From assembly GCA_903830915.1 (NCBI GenBank), contig CAIKVR010000413.1, positions 1-33,097 of the forward strand: 33,097 nucleotides of DNA, written 5' to 3'. Positions 17,221 through 25,757 of the stretch are shown here, piece after piece. A program made the position numbers and the translations under genes. Source of the stretch: an uncultured Bacteroidales bacterium (GTDB lineage Bacteria; Bacteroidota; Bacteroidia; Bacteroidales; Paludibacteraceae). Each line of letters opens with the position of its first letter. The first letter of the stretch is position 1. Below the pieces are notes generated by a model. It had not been told where the DNA came from. It saw only the letters and a program-made list of their open reading frames with translations, and ran no database searches.

Positions 17221-19218
17221 ATGAAGCGTACTCATATATTATTCTTACTTATGACAGTAATGTTAAGTGCTTGTAATTCAACTAAAAAATATACTTCTTA
17301 TGCAGATTATCCGGTTTATGATGGGAACGATCTCGAGTTGACTTATTCTCAGCAGGCTACCAGTTTCAGGGTATGGTCACCAACAGCTACCGAAGTAAAA
17401 GTTATGCTTTACGATAATGGTAACGAAGGTGGAGCATATAAATCACTGGATATGAAAAGGTCAGAAAATGGAACCTGGACGTTGAAAGTAGATGAAAATC
17501 TGAAAGGGAAGTTCTATACTTTTCAGGTACGAATTGGCGAAAAGTGGCTTGATGAAACTCCCGGAATATGGGTGAAAGCCACCGGGGTAAATGGTAAACG
17601 TGCTGCTATTATTGATTTCTCAGAAACTAATCCAAGCGGCTGGGAAAATGATGTTCGCCCACCATTGAAAAACTTTACTGATATAAGTCTATACGAAGTT
17701 CATGTCCGGGATTTTTCGATGGCATCTAATTCCGGCATAAAAAACAAAGGAAAGTTTCTGGCTTTTACCGAACATGGAACAAAAAATACTTATGGGGAAA
17801 CAACAGGAATTGACCATTTAAAAGAATTAGGCATATCACATGTTCATCTTTTACCTGTTTTTGATTATGCTTCTGTTGACGAAACCCGCCCTGCCGACAA
17901 TAAATACAACTGGGGTTATGATCCGTTGAACTATAATGTTCCGGAAGGAAGTTATTCAACTGATCCATATAATCCGGTAACCCGTATTCGGGAATTCAAA
18001 CAAATGGTTCAATCACTCCATAAATCAGGTATAAGGGTAATTATGGATGTGGTTTACAATCATACTTCCAAAGGGAAAGGATCGCATTTGGATTTGCTGG
18101 CACCAAATTATTTTTACCGTCAAAATGTTGATAGTACCTGGTCAAATGCTTCGGGATGCGGTAACGAAACTGCATCCGAACGTGGAATGATGCGTAAATT
18201 TATGATTGAATCAGTGGTTTATTGGGCTACAGAATATCACGTGGATGGTTTCCGTTTTGACCTGATGGGAATTCACGATATTGAAACAATGAATGCCATC
18301 CGTGCAGCATTAGATAAAATTGACCCTACTATTTTCATGTATGGAGAAGGATGGACAGCTTCTGCTTCTCCATTAGCCGAAGAAAAACGTGCTGTAAAAA
18401 AGAATGCTAAACAATTGGAAAATATAGCGGTATTCAGTGATGATATTCGTGACGCACTAAAGGGCAGTTGGATGCATCAGGATAAACCGGGGTTTGTTTC
18501 GGGAGTTGATAGTCTCGAAGAAAGTATAAAATTCGGAATTGTGGGATCAACGCAGCATGATAGCATTGACTACAAAAAACCAATATATTCCAAAGCACCT
18601 TACGTAAATGATCCTACACAGATTATCAATTATGTTTCTTGCCATGACGATATGTGTTTGGTTGATAAGCTTAAAGAATCGAAACCCGCAAATGCCACAG
18701 AAATTGAATTAGTGAAATTCAATAAACTGGCACAAACTGTTGTATTTACATCACAAGGCATTCCGTTTATTTATGCCGGTGAAGAACTTTACAGAAATAA
18801 AAAAGGCATTCACAACACTTATCAATCCCCCGATTCGATTAACCGCATTGACTGGAATTCAAAAGATTCCCACAAAGATATTAATAATTATTACAAAGGA
18901 TTGATAGCTTTGCGAAAAGAACATTCTGCTTTTCGTTTACCTACTGAGGAAATGGTTCAGCAGCACTTGAAGTTTATAAATACAAAAATCCCAAATGTAG
19001 TGGCGTATTTGCTGACTAACCATGTGAATAATGATGTATGGAAAGATATTTTGGTTATCTTCAATGGTAACCGAAGGCCTGTGACAGTTCAGATTCCGCA
19101 GGATGAATGGAATCTTGTTTGCCATGATGGACAAATTAATCTGAGTGGACTGGCTGTCATTAATTACACGTTGTTTAATGTAGCGCCTTCCTCAGCAAGT
19201 ATCCTCTATACAAAATAA
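17221..19218 (+). CDS. pulA: Type I pullulanase, lipoprotein (GH13_14)
   Basis: This 665-residue enzyme hydrolyses alpha-1,6 branch points in pullulan, glycogen or starch fragments. A type II signal peptide ends in LSAC with C18 as the lipidated residue, so it is membrane anchored. A CBM48-like N-terminal module (about 40-120) precedes the GH13 barrel. The pullulanase hallmark YNWGYDP is at about 228-234, then DVVYNH, the nucleophile D347 (GFRFDLMG), the acid/base E376 (YGEGW) and the third acid D476 (SCHDD). A short C-terminal beta domain ends the chain. The residues after C18 (NSTKK) lack the acidic run used for surface export in some Bacteroidota, so it may face the periplasm; this is inference. 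No SusC/SusD pair is beside it. Own promoter, and a strong terminator follows. Confidence 0.94.
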   Translation: MKRTHILFLLMTVMLSACNSTKKYTSYADYPVYDGNDLELTYSQQATSFRVWSPTATEVKVMLYDNGNEGGAYKSLDMKRSENGTWTLKVDENLKGKFYTFQVRIGEKWLDETPGIWVKATGVNGKRAAIIDFSETNPSGWENDVRPPLKNFTDISLYEVHVRDFSMASNSGIKNKGKFLAFTEHGTKNTYGETTGIDHLKELGISHVHLLPVFDYASVDETRPADNKYNWGYDPLNYNVPEGSYSTDPYNPVTRIREFKQMVQSLHKSGIRVIMDVVYNHTSKGKGSHLDLLAPNYFYRQNVDSTWSNASGCGNETASERGMMRKFMIESVVYWATEYHVDGFRFDLMGIHDIETMNAIRAALDKIDPTIFMYGEGWTASASPLAEEKRAVKKNAKQLENIAVFSDDIRDALKGSWMHQDKPGFVSGVDSLEESIKFGIVGSTQHDSIDYKKPIYSKAPYVNDPTQIINYVSCHDDMCLVDKLKESKPANATEIELVKFNKLAQTVVFTSQGIPFIYAGEELYRNKKGIHNTYQSPDSINRIDWNSKDSHKDINNYYKGLIALRKEHSAFRLPTEEMVQQHLKFINTKIPNVVAYLLTNHVNNDVWKDILVIFNGNRRPVTVQIPQDEWNLVCHDGQINLSGLAVINYTLFNVAPSSASILYTK

Positions 19219-19235
19219 GAACAAAATTGAGAAAT

Positions 19236-19273
19236 TGACAATTGGCAAATAAAAGCTGGTTGTCATTTTTTTT
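19236..19273 (+). terminator. Intrinsic terminator of the pullulanase gene
   Basis: An 11-pair stem (19236-19246 with 19255-19265, three of them G-T wobbles in the middle) with an 8-nt loop is followed directly by eight T residues. It lies 17 bp after the stop codon and ends two bases before the next gene's -7 element. Confidence 0.85.
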
Positions 19274-19275
19274 AG

Positions 19276-19283
19276 TACTTTTG
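19276..19283 (+). promoter_or_regulatory. Promoter -7 element of the wzi-like/coaE unit
   Basis: TACTTTTG is an exact TAnnTTTG, 17 bp before the ATG at 19301, giving a leader of about 10 nt. The usual -33 position falls inside the upstream terminator stem and has no good TTTG. Confidence 0.5.
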
Positions 19284-19300
19284 CTCTAAAATGATTTGAT

Positions 19301-21025
19301 ATGAGAAAATTACTACTAATCACACTGGTTTTTCTTTCAACCCTTAGTTTGGCTGCTCAGGATATTCCTGAACATATTTCATATACACGCATTTATGATT
19401 TTCTGGACGAGTTGGCCACTGATGGTATAATTGAATTGAATTCAGTAGCAAAACCTTATTCACGCTCATTTATTGCCAGAAAACTGGTTGAAGCTGAAAA
19501 TAATAAAAGCCTGAATACACGCCAACGCAAAGAGTTGAGGTTTTTTAAAAATGAATTTGCGCTTGAACTTAAACGCTTACCGGATAATTTCCTTGAATTT
19601 CGTTCCAAAACTTCTACACTAGCTTTACTTCAACCGGCATATAATTACCAGGATACTTTGTTTCGTGCACGTATAACTCCGATTTTGGGAATGCATGTGA
19701 CTGTAAATGGAAACGGTGCTTTCACCAAACGATGGTATGGTGCTGATTTCCATGGTATGATTGGGAAAAACTTTAGTGTTTACGGTAGTCTGCGTGATTT
19801 GTCGATTGATGCAAGTTGGTTGAAAAACAATTTGCCAGTTTCAGCAGCTTTATTGGCACGCCCGAGCTATTTGAATGATTACCCAGGTTATGAATATAAA
19901 GAATCTTCTCAAGGTGGCGATTTCAGCGATTCGCGAGGTGGAATTAAATACAGCTGGAACTGGGGTTCAGTAGGGTTGGTAAAGGATAATGTGGTATGGG
20001 GCGATAATTACCACGGTTCGAATATTCTTTCTGGTCGTGCGCCTTCATTTCCAATGCTTACGTTGCACTTAAAGCCTGTTAGCTGGTTTGAGATGCAGTA
20101 TATTCATGGTTGGCTGGTATCCAATGTGTTGGATTCAACTCGTTATTATATCGACAATACCGGTGCAAAAGAATACCGAATGTCAAATAAGTTTATTGCA
20201 GCTAATTTATTTACATTTACACCTGTCAGAAATCTGAATTTATCAATCGGAAACTCTATTATTTATGCCGAACCGAATATCCAGGCCGCCTATTTTATTC
20301 CTATTGCATTCTATAAATCAGAAGATCACACACTTACTAAAGGACTGGCTATTGAAAATCAGAATTCGCAGGTTTTTCTGAATATAAGTTCCAGAAATAT
20401 TAAACATTTACATCTTTTTACTTCCGTTTATGCTGACGAAATTAGCTGGAGTCGGTTCATGCCAAGTAGTAAGGAACGAAATCCGATTTCGTATAAAGTT
20501 GGAGCAAATCTGAGTAATTTTCCCCTTACAAATTTGTCGCTGATAGCCGAATATACTAACTCGAACATAATAAATTACAAACATTCAATACCGGCAATTA
20601 CATGGGCTTCTAACGGATATAATCTTGGAAGTTATTTAGGTGATAATTCAACAGAACTTTATTTGGCAGCACGTTATAAGCCTTTTCAGGGCGTGGATAT
20701 GAGCTTCTCGTATTCCAATTCAAAACATGGGAACGAATATATTTATGATAGATCAGCTATTCGTAAGATTATTAGTCAATCCTCTTTGGGTGATATTACA
20801 TGGAGTAATCAGTCATTGGCTTTCGATCTACATGTAGAAATAATCAATAATGTGTATGCATTTGCCAATGTAACTTACAGCGATATAAAAGGTTATGACC
20901 TGTCATCAACATCTATTTCAGGCGAAATCAGAAAAGATGCACAAGGTTATCTTGATTTATTTACGCCTAAATACCTTCAGGGAAAAAACACAACATTATC
21001 TTTTGGGATGAGTTTTGGCTTCTAA
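19301..21025 (+). CDS. Capsule assembly Wzi-like outer-membrane beta-barrel protein
   Basis: This 574-residue protein has a signal peptide (MRKLLLITLVFLSTLSLAAQ, cleavage near 19-20), a helical N-terminal region (about 22-90, YDFLDELATDGIIELNSVAKPYSR) and then a long series of alternating amphipathic strands ending GMSFGF, a typical outer-membrane barrel terminus with C-terminal F. The central block around 225-250, with WGDNYHGSNILSGRAPSFP, and the PVSWFEMQYIHGWL segment match Bacteroidota proteins placed in the Wzi family. In Klebsiella Wzi attaches capsule to the surface; in Bacteroidota the role is not established, and no capsule genes are nearby. The coaE start follows after 11 bp, so they share a transcript. 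ATG start. Confidence 0.78.
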   Translation: MRKLLLITLVFLSTLSLAAQDIPEHISYTRIYDFLDELATDGIIELNSVAKPYSRSFIARKLVEAENNKSLNTRQRKELRFFKNEFALELKRLPDNFLEFRSKTSTLALLQPAYNYQDTLFRARITPILGMHVTVNGNGAFTKRWYGADFHGMIGKNFSVYGSLRDLSIDASWLKNNLPVSAALLARPSYLNDYPGYEYKESSQGGDFSDSRGGIKYSWNWGSVGLVKDNVVWGDNYHGSNILSGRAPSFPMLTLHLKPVSWFEMQYIHGWLVSNVLDSTRYYIDNTGAKEYRMSNKFIAANLFTFTPVRNLNLSIGNSIIYAEPNIQAAYFIPIAFYKSEDHTLTKGLAIENQNSQVFLNISSRNIKHLHLFTSVYADEISWSRFMPSSKERNPISYKVGANLSNFPLTNLSLIAEYTNSNIINYKHSIPAITWASNGYNLGSYLGDNSTELYLAARYKPFQGVDMSFSYSNSKHGNEYIYDRSAIRKIISQSSLGDITWSNQSLAFDLHVEIINNVYAFANVTYSDIKGYDLSSTSISGEIRKDAQGYLDLFTPKYLQGKNTTLSFGMSFGF

Positions 21026-21036
21026 AAATCAAACAA

Positions 21037-21645
21037 ATGAACAAACCTTTAATAATTGGCATTACCGGTGGAATTGGTAGTGGAAAAACTACACTATCAG
21101 ATCATTTGAGACGTGAAGGTTATTCGGTTTACGATTCAGATAAAGAAGCCCGCAGGTTGCAAAATGAACATCCGGTTATCCGACAAAAATTAACCGATTT
21201 ATTTGGTTCCGAAATTTATACGTTTGAGGGTTTAAATCGAAGGGTATTGGCAGATATTGTGTTTGGAAATCAGGAATTACTCCTTAAACTAAACAATATT
21301 GTTCACCCAGTTATAAGGGAAGATTTTAGAAAATGGATTGATAAATGTGTGAATGAGCAGTTTGTATTTGTTGAATCAGCTATCCTGTTCGAAAGTGGTT
21401 TTATTAAACTGGTTGATAAAGTTGTGCTGATGACTGCTTCAGAGGAACTCAGGATGCACCGTGTAATGAAACGTGATGGAAGTACACCAGAACAGGTTAA
21501 AGCCCGCATGTCAAATCAACTTGACGATAAAGATAAAATTCCTTTTGCTGATTACGTGATTCACACGGATGACAATTTGCCGATGATTGATAAAATGAAG
21601 AGACTTTTAAAACAGCTTTCGCTAATTAAAATAACTAAAACTTAA
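21037..21645 (+). CDS. coaE: Dephospho-CoA kinase
   Basis: This 202-residue P-loop kinase phosphorylates the 3'-hydroxyl of dephospho-CoA, the last step of coenzyme A synthesis, in the cytosol. The Walker A motif is GGIGSGKTT at 11-19, followed by the family's YDSDKEAR at about 32-39, then LNNIVHPVIRED, the FVESAILFESGF lid segment and the MKRDG motif with nearby RMSNQ. Length is normal. ATG start. It follows the outer-membrane protein gene by 11 bp. Its TAA overlaps the TAA of the convergent transporter gene in the shared sequence TTAA (21642-21645). Confidence 0.96.
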   Translation: MNKPLIIGITGGIGSGKTTLSDHLRREGYSVYDSDKEARRLQNEHPVIRQKLTDLFGSEIYTFEGLNRRVLADIVFGNQELLLKLNNIVHPVIREDFRKWIDKCVNEQFVFVESAILFESGFIKLVDKVVLMTASEELRMHRVMKRDGSTPEQVKARMSNQLDDKDKIPFADYVIHTDDNLPMIDKMKRLLKQLSLIKITKT

Positions 21646-22523
21646 ATAAAAAATAAACTTGCACCAGCAATACTGATGACCGCACCAATAACTTGTTGCG
21701 GTCTTATTTTTTCTTTAAACATTATGGCTGATGGAACAATAATGAATATCGGAACTAAAGCCATAAGGGTGGAAGCAATGCCGGTTTTGGTTTGCTGAAT
21801 TGCAAAAAGTCCCAGGGCTACACCGATAAAAGGGCCGAAGATTGCACCAACAGTTACTGATTTCATTGCCGACGTGTGAGTAAAAGCCTGTTGAATTTTA
21901 GGCCAGCGACGCAGAATAGTGATAAGGATTCCAAAACTTATCAGACCAAAAATAGCCCGAATTTGTGTGGCAGAAACCGGATCGTAATGTCCCATTCCTT
22001 TTTTACTCAGTATTAAACCAATTGCCTGACCTAATGCTCCGCCGAAAGCAAGTAAAAAGCCTTTGAATGGTATATTCAGCTTCATTTTTCGATTAGATAT
22101 GGCAATAATTATTCCGCTCAGACTTACTATAATGGCAATGATGCTTTTTGTTGACAGAATTTCGTCAAGAAAAAACCATCCAATAATTGCTGTTAGCATG
22201 GGAGCGAGACTCATTACTAAAGTAGCAGTACGTGAACCAATAACCATATACGATTGAAACAGTAGCATATCGCCCAAAAAGAATCCAATGAAACCGGAAA
22301 GACCAAGCCAAAACCATTGATAACTAGTGGCATCAGTAGGAAGGAAAATACCTCTGCTGAAAAAAGTGGTAATACCCAAAAACCCGATTGCAAAAAGTAA
22401 TCGAATGAAATTCACCGATAAAGAACCGATTTTATGTCCTGCCTTTTCAAAAAATAATGCGCTCATAGTCCAGCACACCGAAACCCCTAATCCAGCAAAT
22501 TCACCTATATGCGATTGAAACAC
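21642..22523 (-). CDS. EamA/DMT family transporter
   Basis: This 293-residue, ten-helix membrane protein is made of two EamA repeats (about 6-138 and 150-290), the architecture of drug/metabolite transporters such as RhaT- or YdcZ-like exporters. Loop charges and paired helices such as GFIGFFLGDMLLFQSYMVIGSRTATLVMSLAPMLTA fit the family. The second repeat ends with the typical FKEKIRPQQVIGAVISIAGASLFFI. The substrate cannot be inferred. The start is GTG at 22523; no in-frame ATG or TTG occurs between it and the upstream stop at about 22542. A perfect -7 element lies about 80 bp upstream. It is convergent with coaE, with overlapping stops. Confidence 0.9.
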   Translation of the reverse strand: MFQSHIGEFAGLGVSVCWTMSALFFEKAGHKIGSLSVNFIRLLFAIGFLGITTFFSRGIFLPTDATSYQWFWLGLSGFIGFFLGDMLLFQSYMVIGSRTATLVMSLAPMLTAIIGWFFLDEILSTKSIIAIIVSLSGIIIAISNRKMKLNIPFKGFLLAFGGALGQAIGLILSKKGMGHYDPVSATQIRAIFGLISFGILITILRRWPKIQQAFTHTSAMKSVTVGAIFGPFIGVALGLFAIQQTKTGIASTLMALVPIFIIVPSAIMFKEKIRPQQVIGAVISIAGASLFFI

Positions 22524-22599
22524 TTTTTTTAATTTACGATTTTATCCATTTACGATTTATAATTGAATTATGAAGATAAGTGCAATTATAAAATTTATG

Positions 22600-22607
22600 C
22601 AAAGATA
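22600..22607 (-). promoter_or_regulatory. Promoter -7 element of the EamA transporter gene
   Basis: The minus strand reads TATCTTTG, an exact consensus -7 element, giving a leader of about 70 nt to the GTG start. No clear -33 element. Confidence 0.45.
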
Positions 22608-22727
22608 AGGGAAGAAATTTATAAATAAAGAATCGTAATGTATATTTATGCAAGGCTTGAATTATAGTTTGTTACAATAATTTGAAATCGCATAGCAATG
22701 AAATACTATAAATTAGCTACCTTTGCA

Positions 22728-22735
22728 GACCAATT
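22728..22735 (+). promoter_or_regulatory. Promoter -7 element of the small protein/rlmB unit
   Basis: TACCTTTG is an exact TAnnTTTG, 48 bp before the GTG at 22783. The leader is AT-rich with repeated TTAATT motifs that could pair weakly. Confidence 0.45.
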
Positions 22736-22782
22736 CAAAAGCTAATTATTAATTCTTAATTGTTCATTATTAATTATTTGAC

Positions 22783-23187
22783 GTGCCAAAAGAAGATTAT
22801 TTGCTTAAATATCTCGAGAAACTTAGTCGCGTTATTGCAGCCATGTTTGGATTTCGGGATAAGGGTTTTCCTGAAGATGCGTTGCAATTGGCAGATGAAT
22901 GCTTCAAAGAGTTGTTTGGCATAAATCAGGAAGAATTGGATGTTATGCCGTTCGAACACTTTGTGGAACTTATAAAGAAAGGTGGGTATTCAGCAATTTT
23001 TCTGGAAATACTGGCAAAACTGCTGTACGAAACAGCAAAATCAAAAGAAATATCCGACAATTCAATTGAATTTCACCAAAAAGCATTGGAAGTTTATATC
23101 TTGCTTAACGAAAAAGATAAAACATTCTCTTTTGAACGTGAGATGATAATTTCGGAACTTAAAGAATTGATTGAAAAAAGTAAATAG
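22783..23187 (+). CDS. Small helical protein of unknown function (DUF6483-like)
   Basis: This 134-residue, probably all-alpha soluble protein starts at GTG; no ATG is available before residue 15, and the frame is uninterrupted and well conserved in character. The N-terminal pattern DYLLKYLEKLSRVIAAMFG, then ALQLADECFKELFGINQEELDVM, recalls DUF6483-type proteins with a TPR-like end, but I give this resemblance only moderate weight. No signal, membrane span or catalytic motif. It has its own -7 element and is followed by rlmB after 44 bp, so the two are probably one transcript and it may have a link with ribosome or RNA work. That link is inference from position only. Confidence 0.7.
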   Translation: MPKEDYLLKYLEKLSRVIAAMFGFRDKGFPEDALQLADECFKELFGINQEELDVMPFEHFVELIKKGGYSAIFLEILAKLLYETAKSKEISDNSIEFHQKALEVYILLNEKDKTFSFEREMIISELKELIEKSK

Positions 23188-23231
23188 TAGTAAATGGACT
23201 ATAAACGATTTTGAAAAAAAATAGCATACAA

Positions 23232-24011
23232 ATGATTAACTACAAAAACAAACAACGTCCTGAGAAGGATATGATCTTCGGCATTCGGGCTGTAATTGAG
23301 GCAATTCAGGCAGGAAAAGAAATTGATAAGATATTGATGCGCAGGGATATGACCAGCGAATTGTCGCGTGAGCTTTTCGCTGCATTGGAAGGACTTCAGG
23401 TGCCGGTGCAATATGTACCACTCGAAAAACTGAATAAAATCACGATGAAAAATCATCAGGGTACGATAGCATTTATTTCACCTGTGGCTTATCAGCGAAT
23501 TGAAGATATTATACCAACTATTTACGAAGAAGGTCGATTACCATTTATTGTTATTCTGGATGGAATTACGGATGTGCGCAATTTTGGAGCTATTGCCCGT
23601 ACTTGTGAATGTGCCGCAGTTGATGCCATAGTTATCCCAACTAAAGGTGGTGCATCTATTAATGCCGATGCTATTAAAACATCTGCAGGAGCATTGCTAT
23701 CAATTCCTGTTTGTCGGGAGGAGAATCTTGGAAATGCACTGAAATTTCTTGTTTCATCGGGAATAAAGCTTGTTGCAGCCAGTGAAAAAGCCACAAAAAA
23801 CTATACTGAAGCTGTTCTTTCTGAGCCAATTGGAATTATTATGGGGTCAGAAGATGAAGGTGTTTCGTCTGATCGTTTGCGGTTATGTGACGAGATGGTG
23901 AGTATTCCAATGTTGGGAAGTATCGATTCGTTGAATGTGTCCGTAGCAGCCGGAGTTTTGATTTATGAAGCGGTGCGTCAGCGGGGTATTATAGATTCAT
24001 TGTTGGGTTAA
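23232..24011 (+). CDS. rlmB: 23S rRNA (guanosine-2'-O)-methyltransferase RlmB
   Basis: This SPOUT (TrmH/SpoU) methyltransferase 2'-O-methylates G2251-equivalent in the P loop of 23S rRNA. It has 259 residues from the ATG at 23232; a TTG at 23211 would add seven residues, but the ATG starts nearer to the conserved DMIFGIRAVIEAI. The N-terminal substrate-binding domain (about 12-85) is followed by SPOUT motif 1, LDGITDVRNFGAIARTC, motif 2, IGIIMGSEDEGVS, and motif 3, IPMLGSIDSLNVSVAAGV, which form the knotted SAM site. Length is normal. It is between a small unknown protein and an RluA-type pseudouridine synthase, suggesting a small RNA-modification group. Confidence 0.93.
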   Translation: MINYKNKQRPEKDMIFGIRAVIEAIQAGKEIDKILMRRDMTSELSRELFAALEGLQVPVQYVPLEKLNKITMKNHQGTIAFISPVAYQRIEDIIPTIYEEGRLPFIVILDGITDVRNFGAIARTCECAAVDAIVIPTKGGASINADAIKTSAGALLSIPVCREENLGNALKFLVSSGIKLVAASEKATKNYTEAVLSEPIGIIMGSEDEGVSSDRLRLCDEMVSIPMLGSIDSLNVSVAAGVLIYEAVRQRGIIDSLLG

Positions 24012-24097
24012 TTAGATGATTAGTTAACTGGTTAATTAATTTAATAAGGAATTAAATATTTTCAAGTATCAAATCCAATCAACCAAACACCAGTACA

Positions 24098-24775
24098 ATG
24101 ACTGTTCTGTATGAAGATAACCACATAATTGCCATTAATAAAACCTGTTCAGAAATAGTTCAGGGTGATAAAACAGGTGATGAGCCACTTTCTGAAACGA
24201 TAAAAAAATACCTGAAAGAGAAATATAATAAGCCCGGTGAGGTTTTTTGTGGAGTCACACATCGTCTCGACCGACCGGTGAGTGGGGTAGTATTGTTTGC
24301 AAAAACCAGCAAAGCACTTACCCGAATGAACGAAATGTTTAAGAATCAGGAGGTAAAGAAAACCTATTGGGCAATTGTAAAGGAAAAACCCTCCTTGCAC
24401 GAAGGTCGTTTAGAACATTTTCTGGTTAGGAATGAAAAGCAAAACAAATCGGTGGCACACGACAAGATGGTTTCAAACGCCAAAACTGCTGCGTTGAGTT
24501 ATAAACTAATTGCTCATTCTGAAACTTATTATTTACTGGAAGTTCATTTGGAGACAGGCAGACATCATCAAATTCGATGTCAGCTTGCAAAAATAGGTTG
24601 TCCGATAAAAGGTGATTTAAAATACGGTTTTGCCCGTTCTAATCCTAATGGAGGTATCAGTTTGCATGCACGTAACGTGGAATTTTTACATCCGGTTTCC
24701 AAACAACTGATTCAAATAACTGCTCCGGTACCTGAAGATGATAAACTTTGGTTGGCTTTTGAGAAATTGGTTTAG
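24098..24775 (+). CDS. RluA family pseudouridine synthase
   Basis: This 225-residue enzyme isomerises uridine to pseudouridine in rRNA or tRNA. The catalytic aspartate is D58 in the signature H55-R-L-D-R-P-V-S-G. The family's later blocks are KTYWAIVKEKP, YYLLEVHLETGRHHQIRCQLA and GDLKYGF, ending in a LHARNVEFLHPV strand. There is no N-terminal S4 domain, so it is the short form like RluA or TruC-type enzymes rather than RluC/RluD. The exact target uridine cannot be read. ATG start, 86 bp after rlmB with no clear promoter between, so co-transcription is likely. It is convergent with the CDF transporter (13-bp gap). Confidence 0.93.
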   Translation: MTVLYEDNHIIAINKTCSEIVQGDKTGDEPLSETIKKYLKEKYNKPGEVFCGVTHRLDRPVSGVVLFAKTSKALTRMNEMFKNQEVKKTYWAIVKEKPSLHEGRLEHFLVRNEKQNKSVAHDKMVSNAKTAALSYKLIAHSETYYLLEVHLETGRHHQIRCQLAKIGCPIKGDLKYGFARSNPNGGISLHARNVEFLHPVSKQLIQITAPVPEDDKLWLAFEKLV

Positions 24776-24788
24776 TCAGTTACTTCTA

Positions 24789-25700
24789 TCAACAGCATTT
24801 TTCAAACATGCATCGTTCTTCGGAGGTTTCAAATTCTATTGTAGCGTGTTCTATGCCTTTTGCTTTTAATGAGTCACGAATTTGTGTTTTTAATTCAGCC
24901 AGTTTTACCATTTCTGACGAATTATTCAGTACCACATGAACTGTGAGGACGTTGTAACTTCCATCTACAGACCAAACATGCAAATCGTGTATGTTTTCTA
25001 CTCCTTCAAATTTTTCTAATTGATTTGAGATCTCAGTTATATCTACTTCAGCAGGAATGCCCTGCAAAATTACGCGCAGGCTTTGACGCATATTTTTGAA
25101 AACATTAAATAGCACAAAACAAGCTATTGCCACCGACATAACAGGATCGAGTATCGGAACATCAAAGAAGCGCATAAATATAGTACCAACCAAAACAGCT
25201 AACCACCCGAGCACATCTTCCAGAAGATGTAGTTTAACCACTTTTTCGTTGATTGAATCAGCTTTTTTTAATCTAAAAACCGCTGCTCCATTGACCAACA
25301 CTCCTAAAACAGCAAAAAGTAACATCCCATCTGTTTTAGTTGCTTCCGGCTGCAAAATACGTGGAATGGCTACTGTGAGGATTAATATGCTACCAGTGGC
25401 TAACACTATGGAATTGATAACTGCACCTAACAGAGAAAAACGTTTGTAGCCGTAGGAATAGGATGTATCACTGCCTTTCTTTGCCAATTTTTGAAAATAC
25501 ATTGCCATTCCTAGCGACAAGCAATCGCCTAAATCATGAATGGCATTTGACAGAATGGCAACGCTATTGGTCAGGAATCCTCCTACAATTTCAATTATCG
25601 TGAAAAATAAATTCAGAAAGAATGCAACCTGAATGTTTTTCGTAGTTTCGTGATGGTGAGCATGATTATGGTGACTATGATTATGATGTTCGTGTGACAT
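24789..25700 (-). CDS. Cation diffusion facilitator, probable zinc exporter
   Basis: The protein has 303 residues from the ATG at 25700; a TTG at 25721 is possible, but the ATG begins the His-rich segment directly. It has six membrane spans and a C-terminal cytosolic domain of CDF type (CzcD/ZitB group). The metal site is HxxxD in both TM2 (H55, D59) and TM5 (HLLED), the pattern associated with zinc. The N-terminus has ten histidines in the first 17 residues. The C-terminus ends CMFEKCC, an extra potential metal ligand set. The role is proton-driven export of zinc, possibly cobalt or cadmium. It is 57 bp downstream of the radical SAM gene on the same strand and has no clear promoter of its own, so the two are probably co-transcribed. 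Confidence 0.92.
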   Translation of the reverse strand: MSHEHHNHSHHNHAHHHETTKNIQVAFFLNLFFTIIEIVGGFLTNSVAILSNAIHDLGDCLSLGMAMYFQKLAKKGSDTSYSYGYKRFSLLGAVINSIVLATGSILILTVAIPRILQPEATKTDGMLLFAVLGVLVNGAAVFRLKKADSINEKVVKLHLLEDVLGWLAVLVGTIFMRFFDVPILDPVMSVAIACFVLFNVFKNMRQSLRVILQGIPAEVDITEISNQLEKFEGVENIHDLHVWSVDGSYNVLTVHVVLNNSSEMVKLAELKTQIRDSLKAKGIEHATIEFETSEERCMFEKCC

Positions 25701-25757
25701 AAGATTTGTTTTATTTATCAAACAAATTAAAAATAGAACTGTTCGGCAATGATTTAA

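Noticed and set aside
21642..21645. Four-base overlap of convergent coaE and EamA genes as unusual
   Set aside because: Stop codons overlapping in TTAA is a common and simple way for convergent genes to meet.
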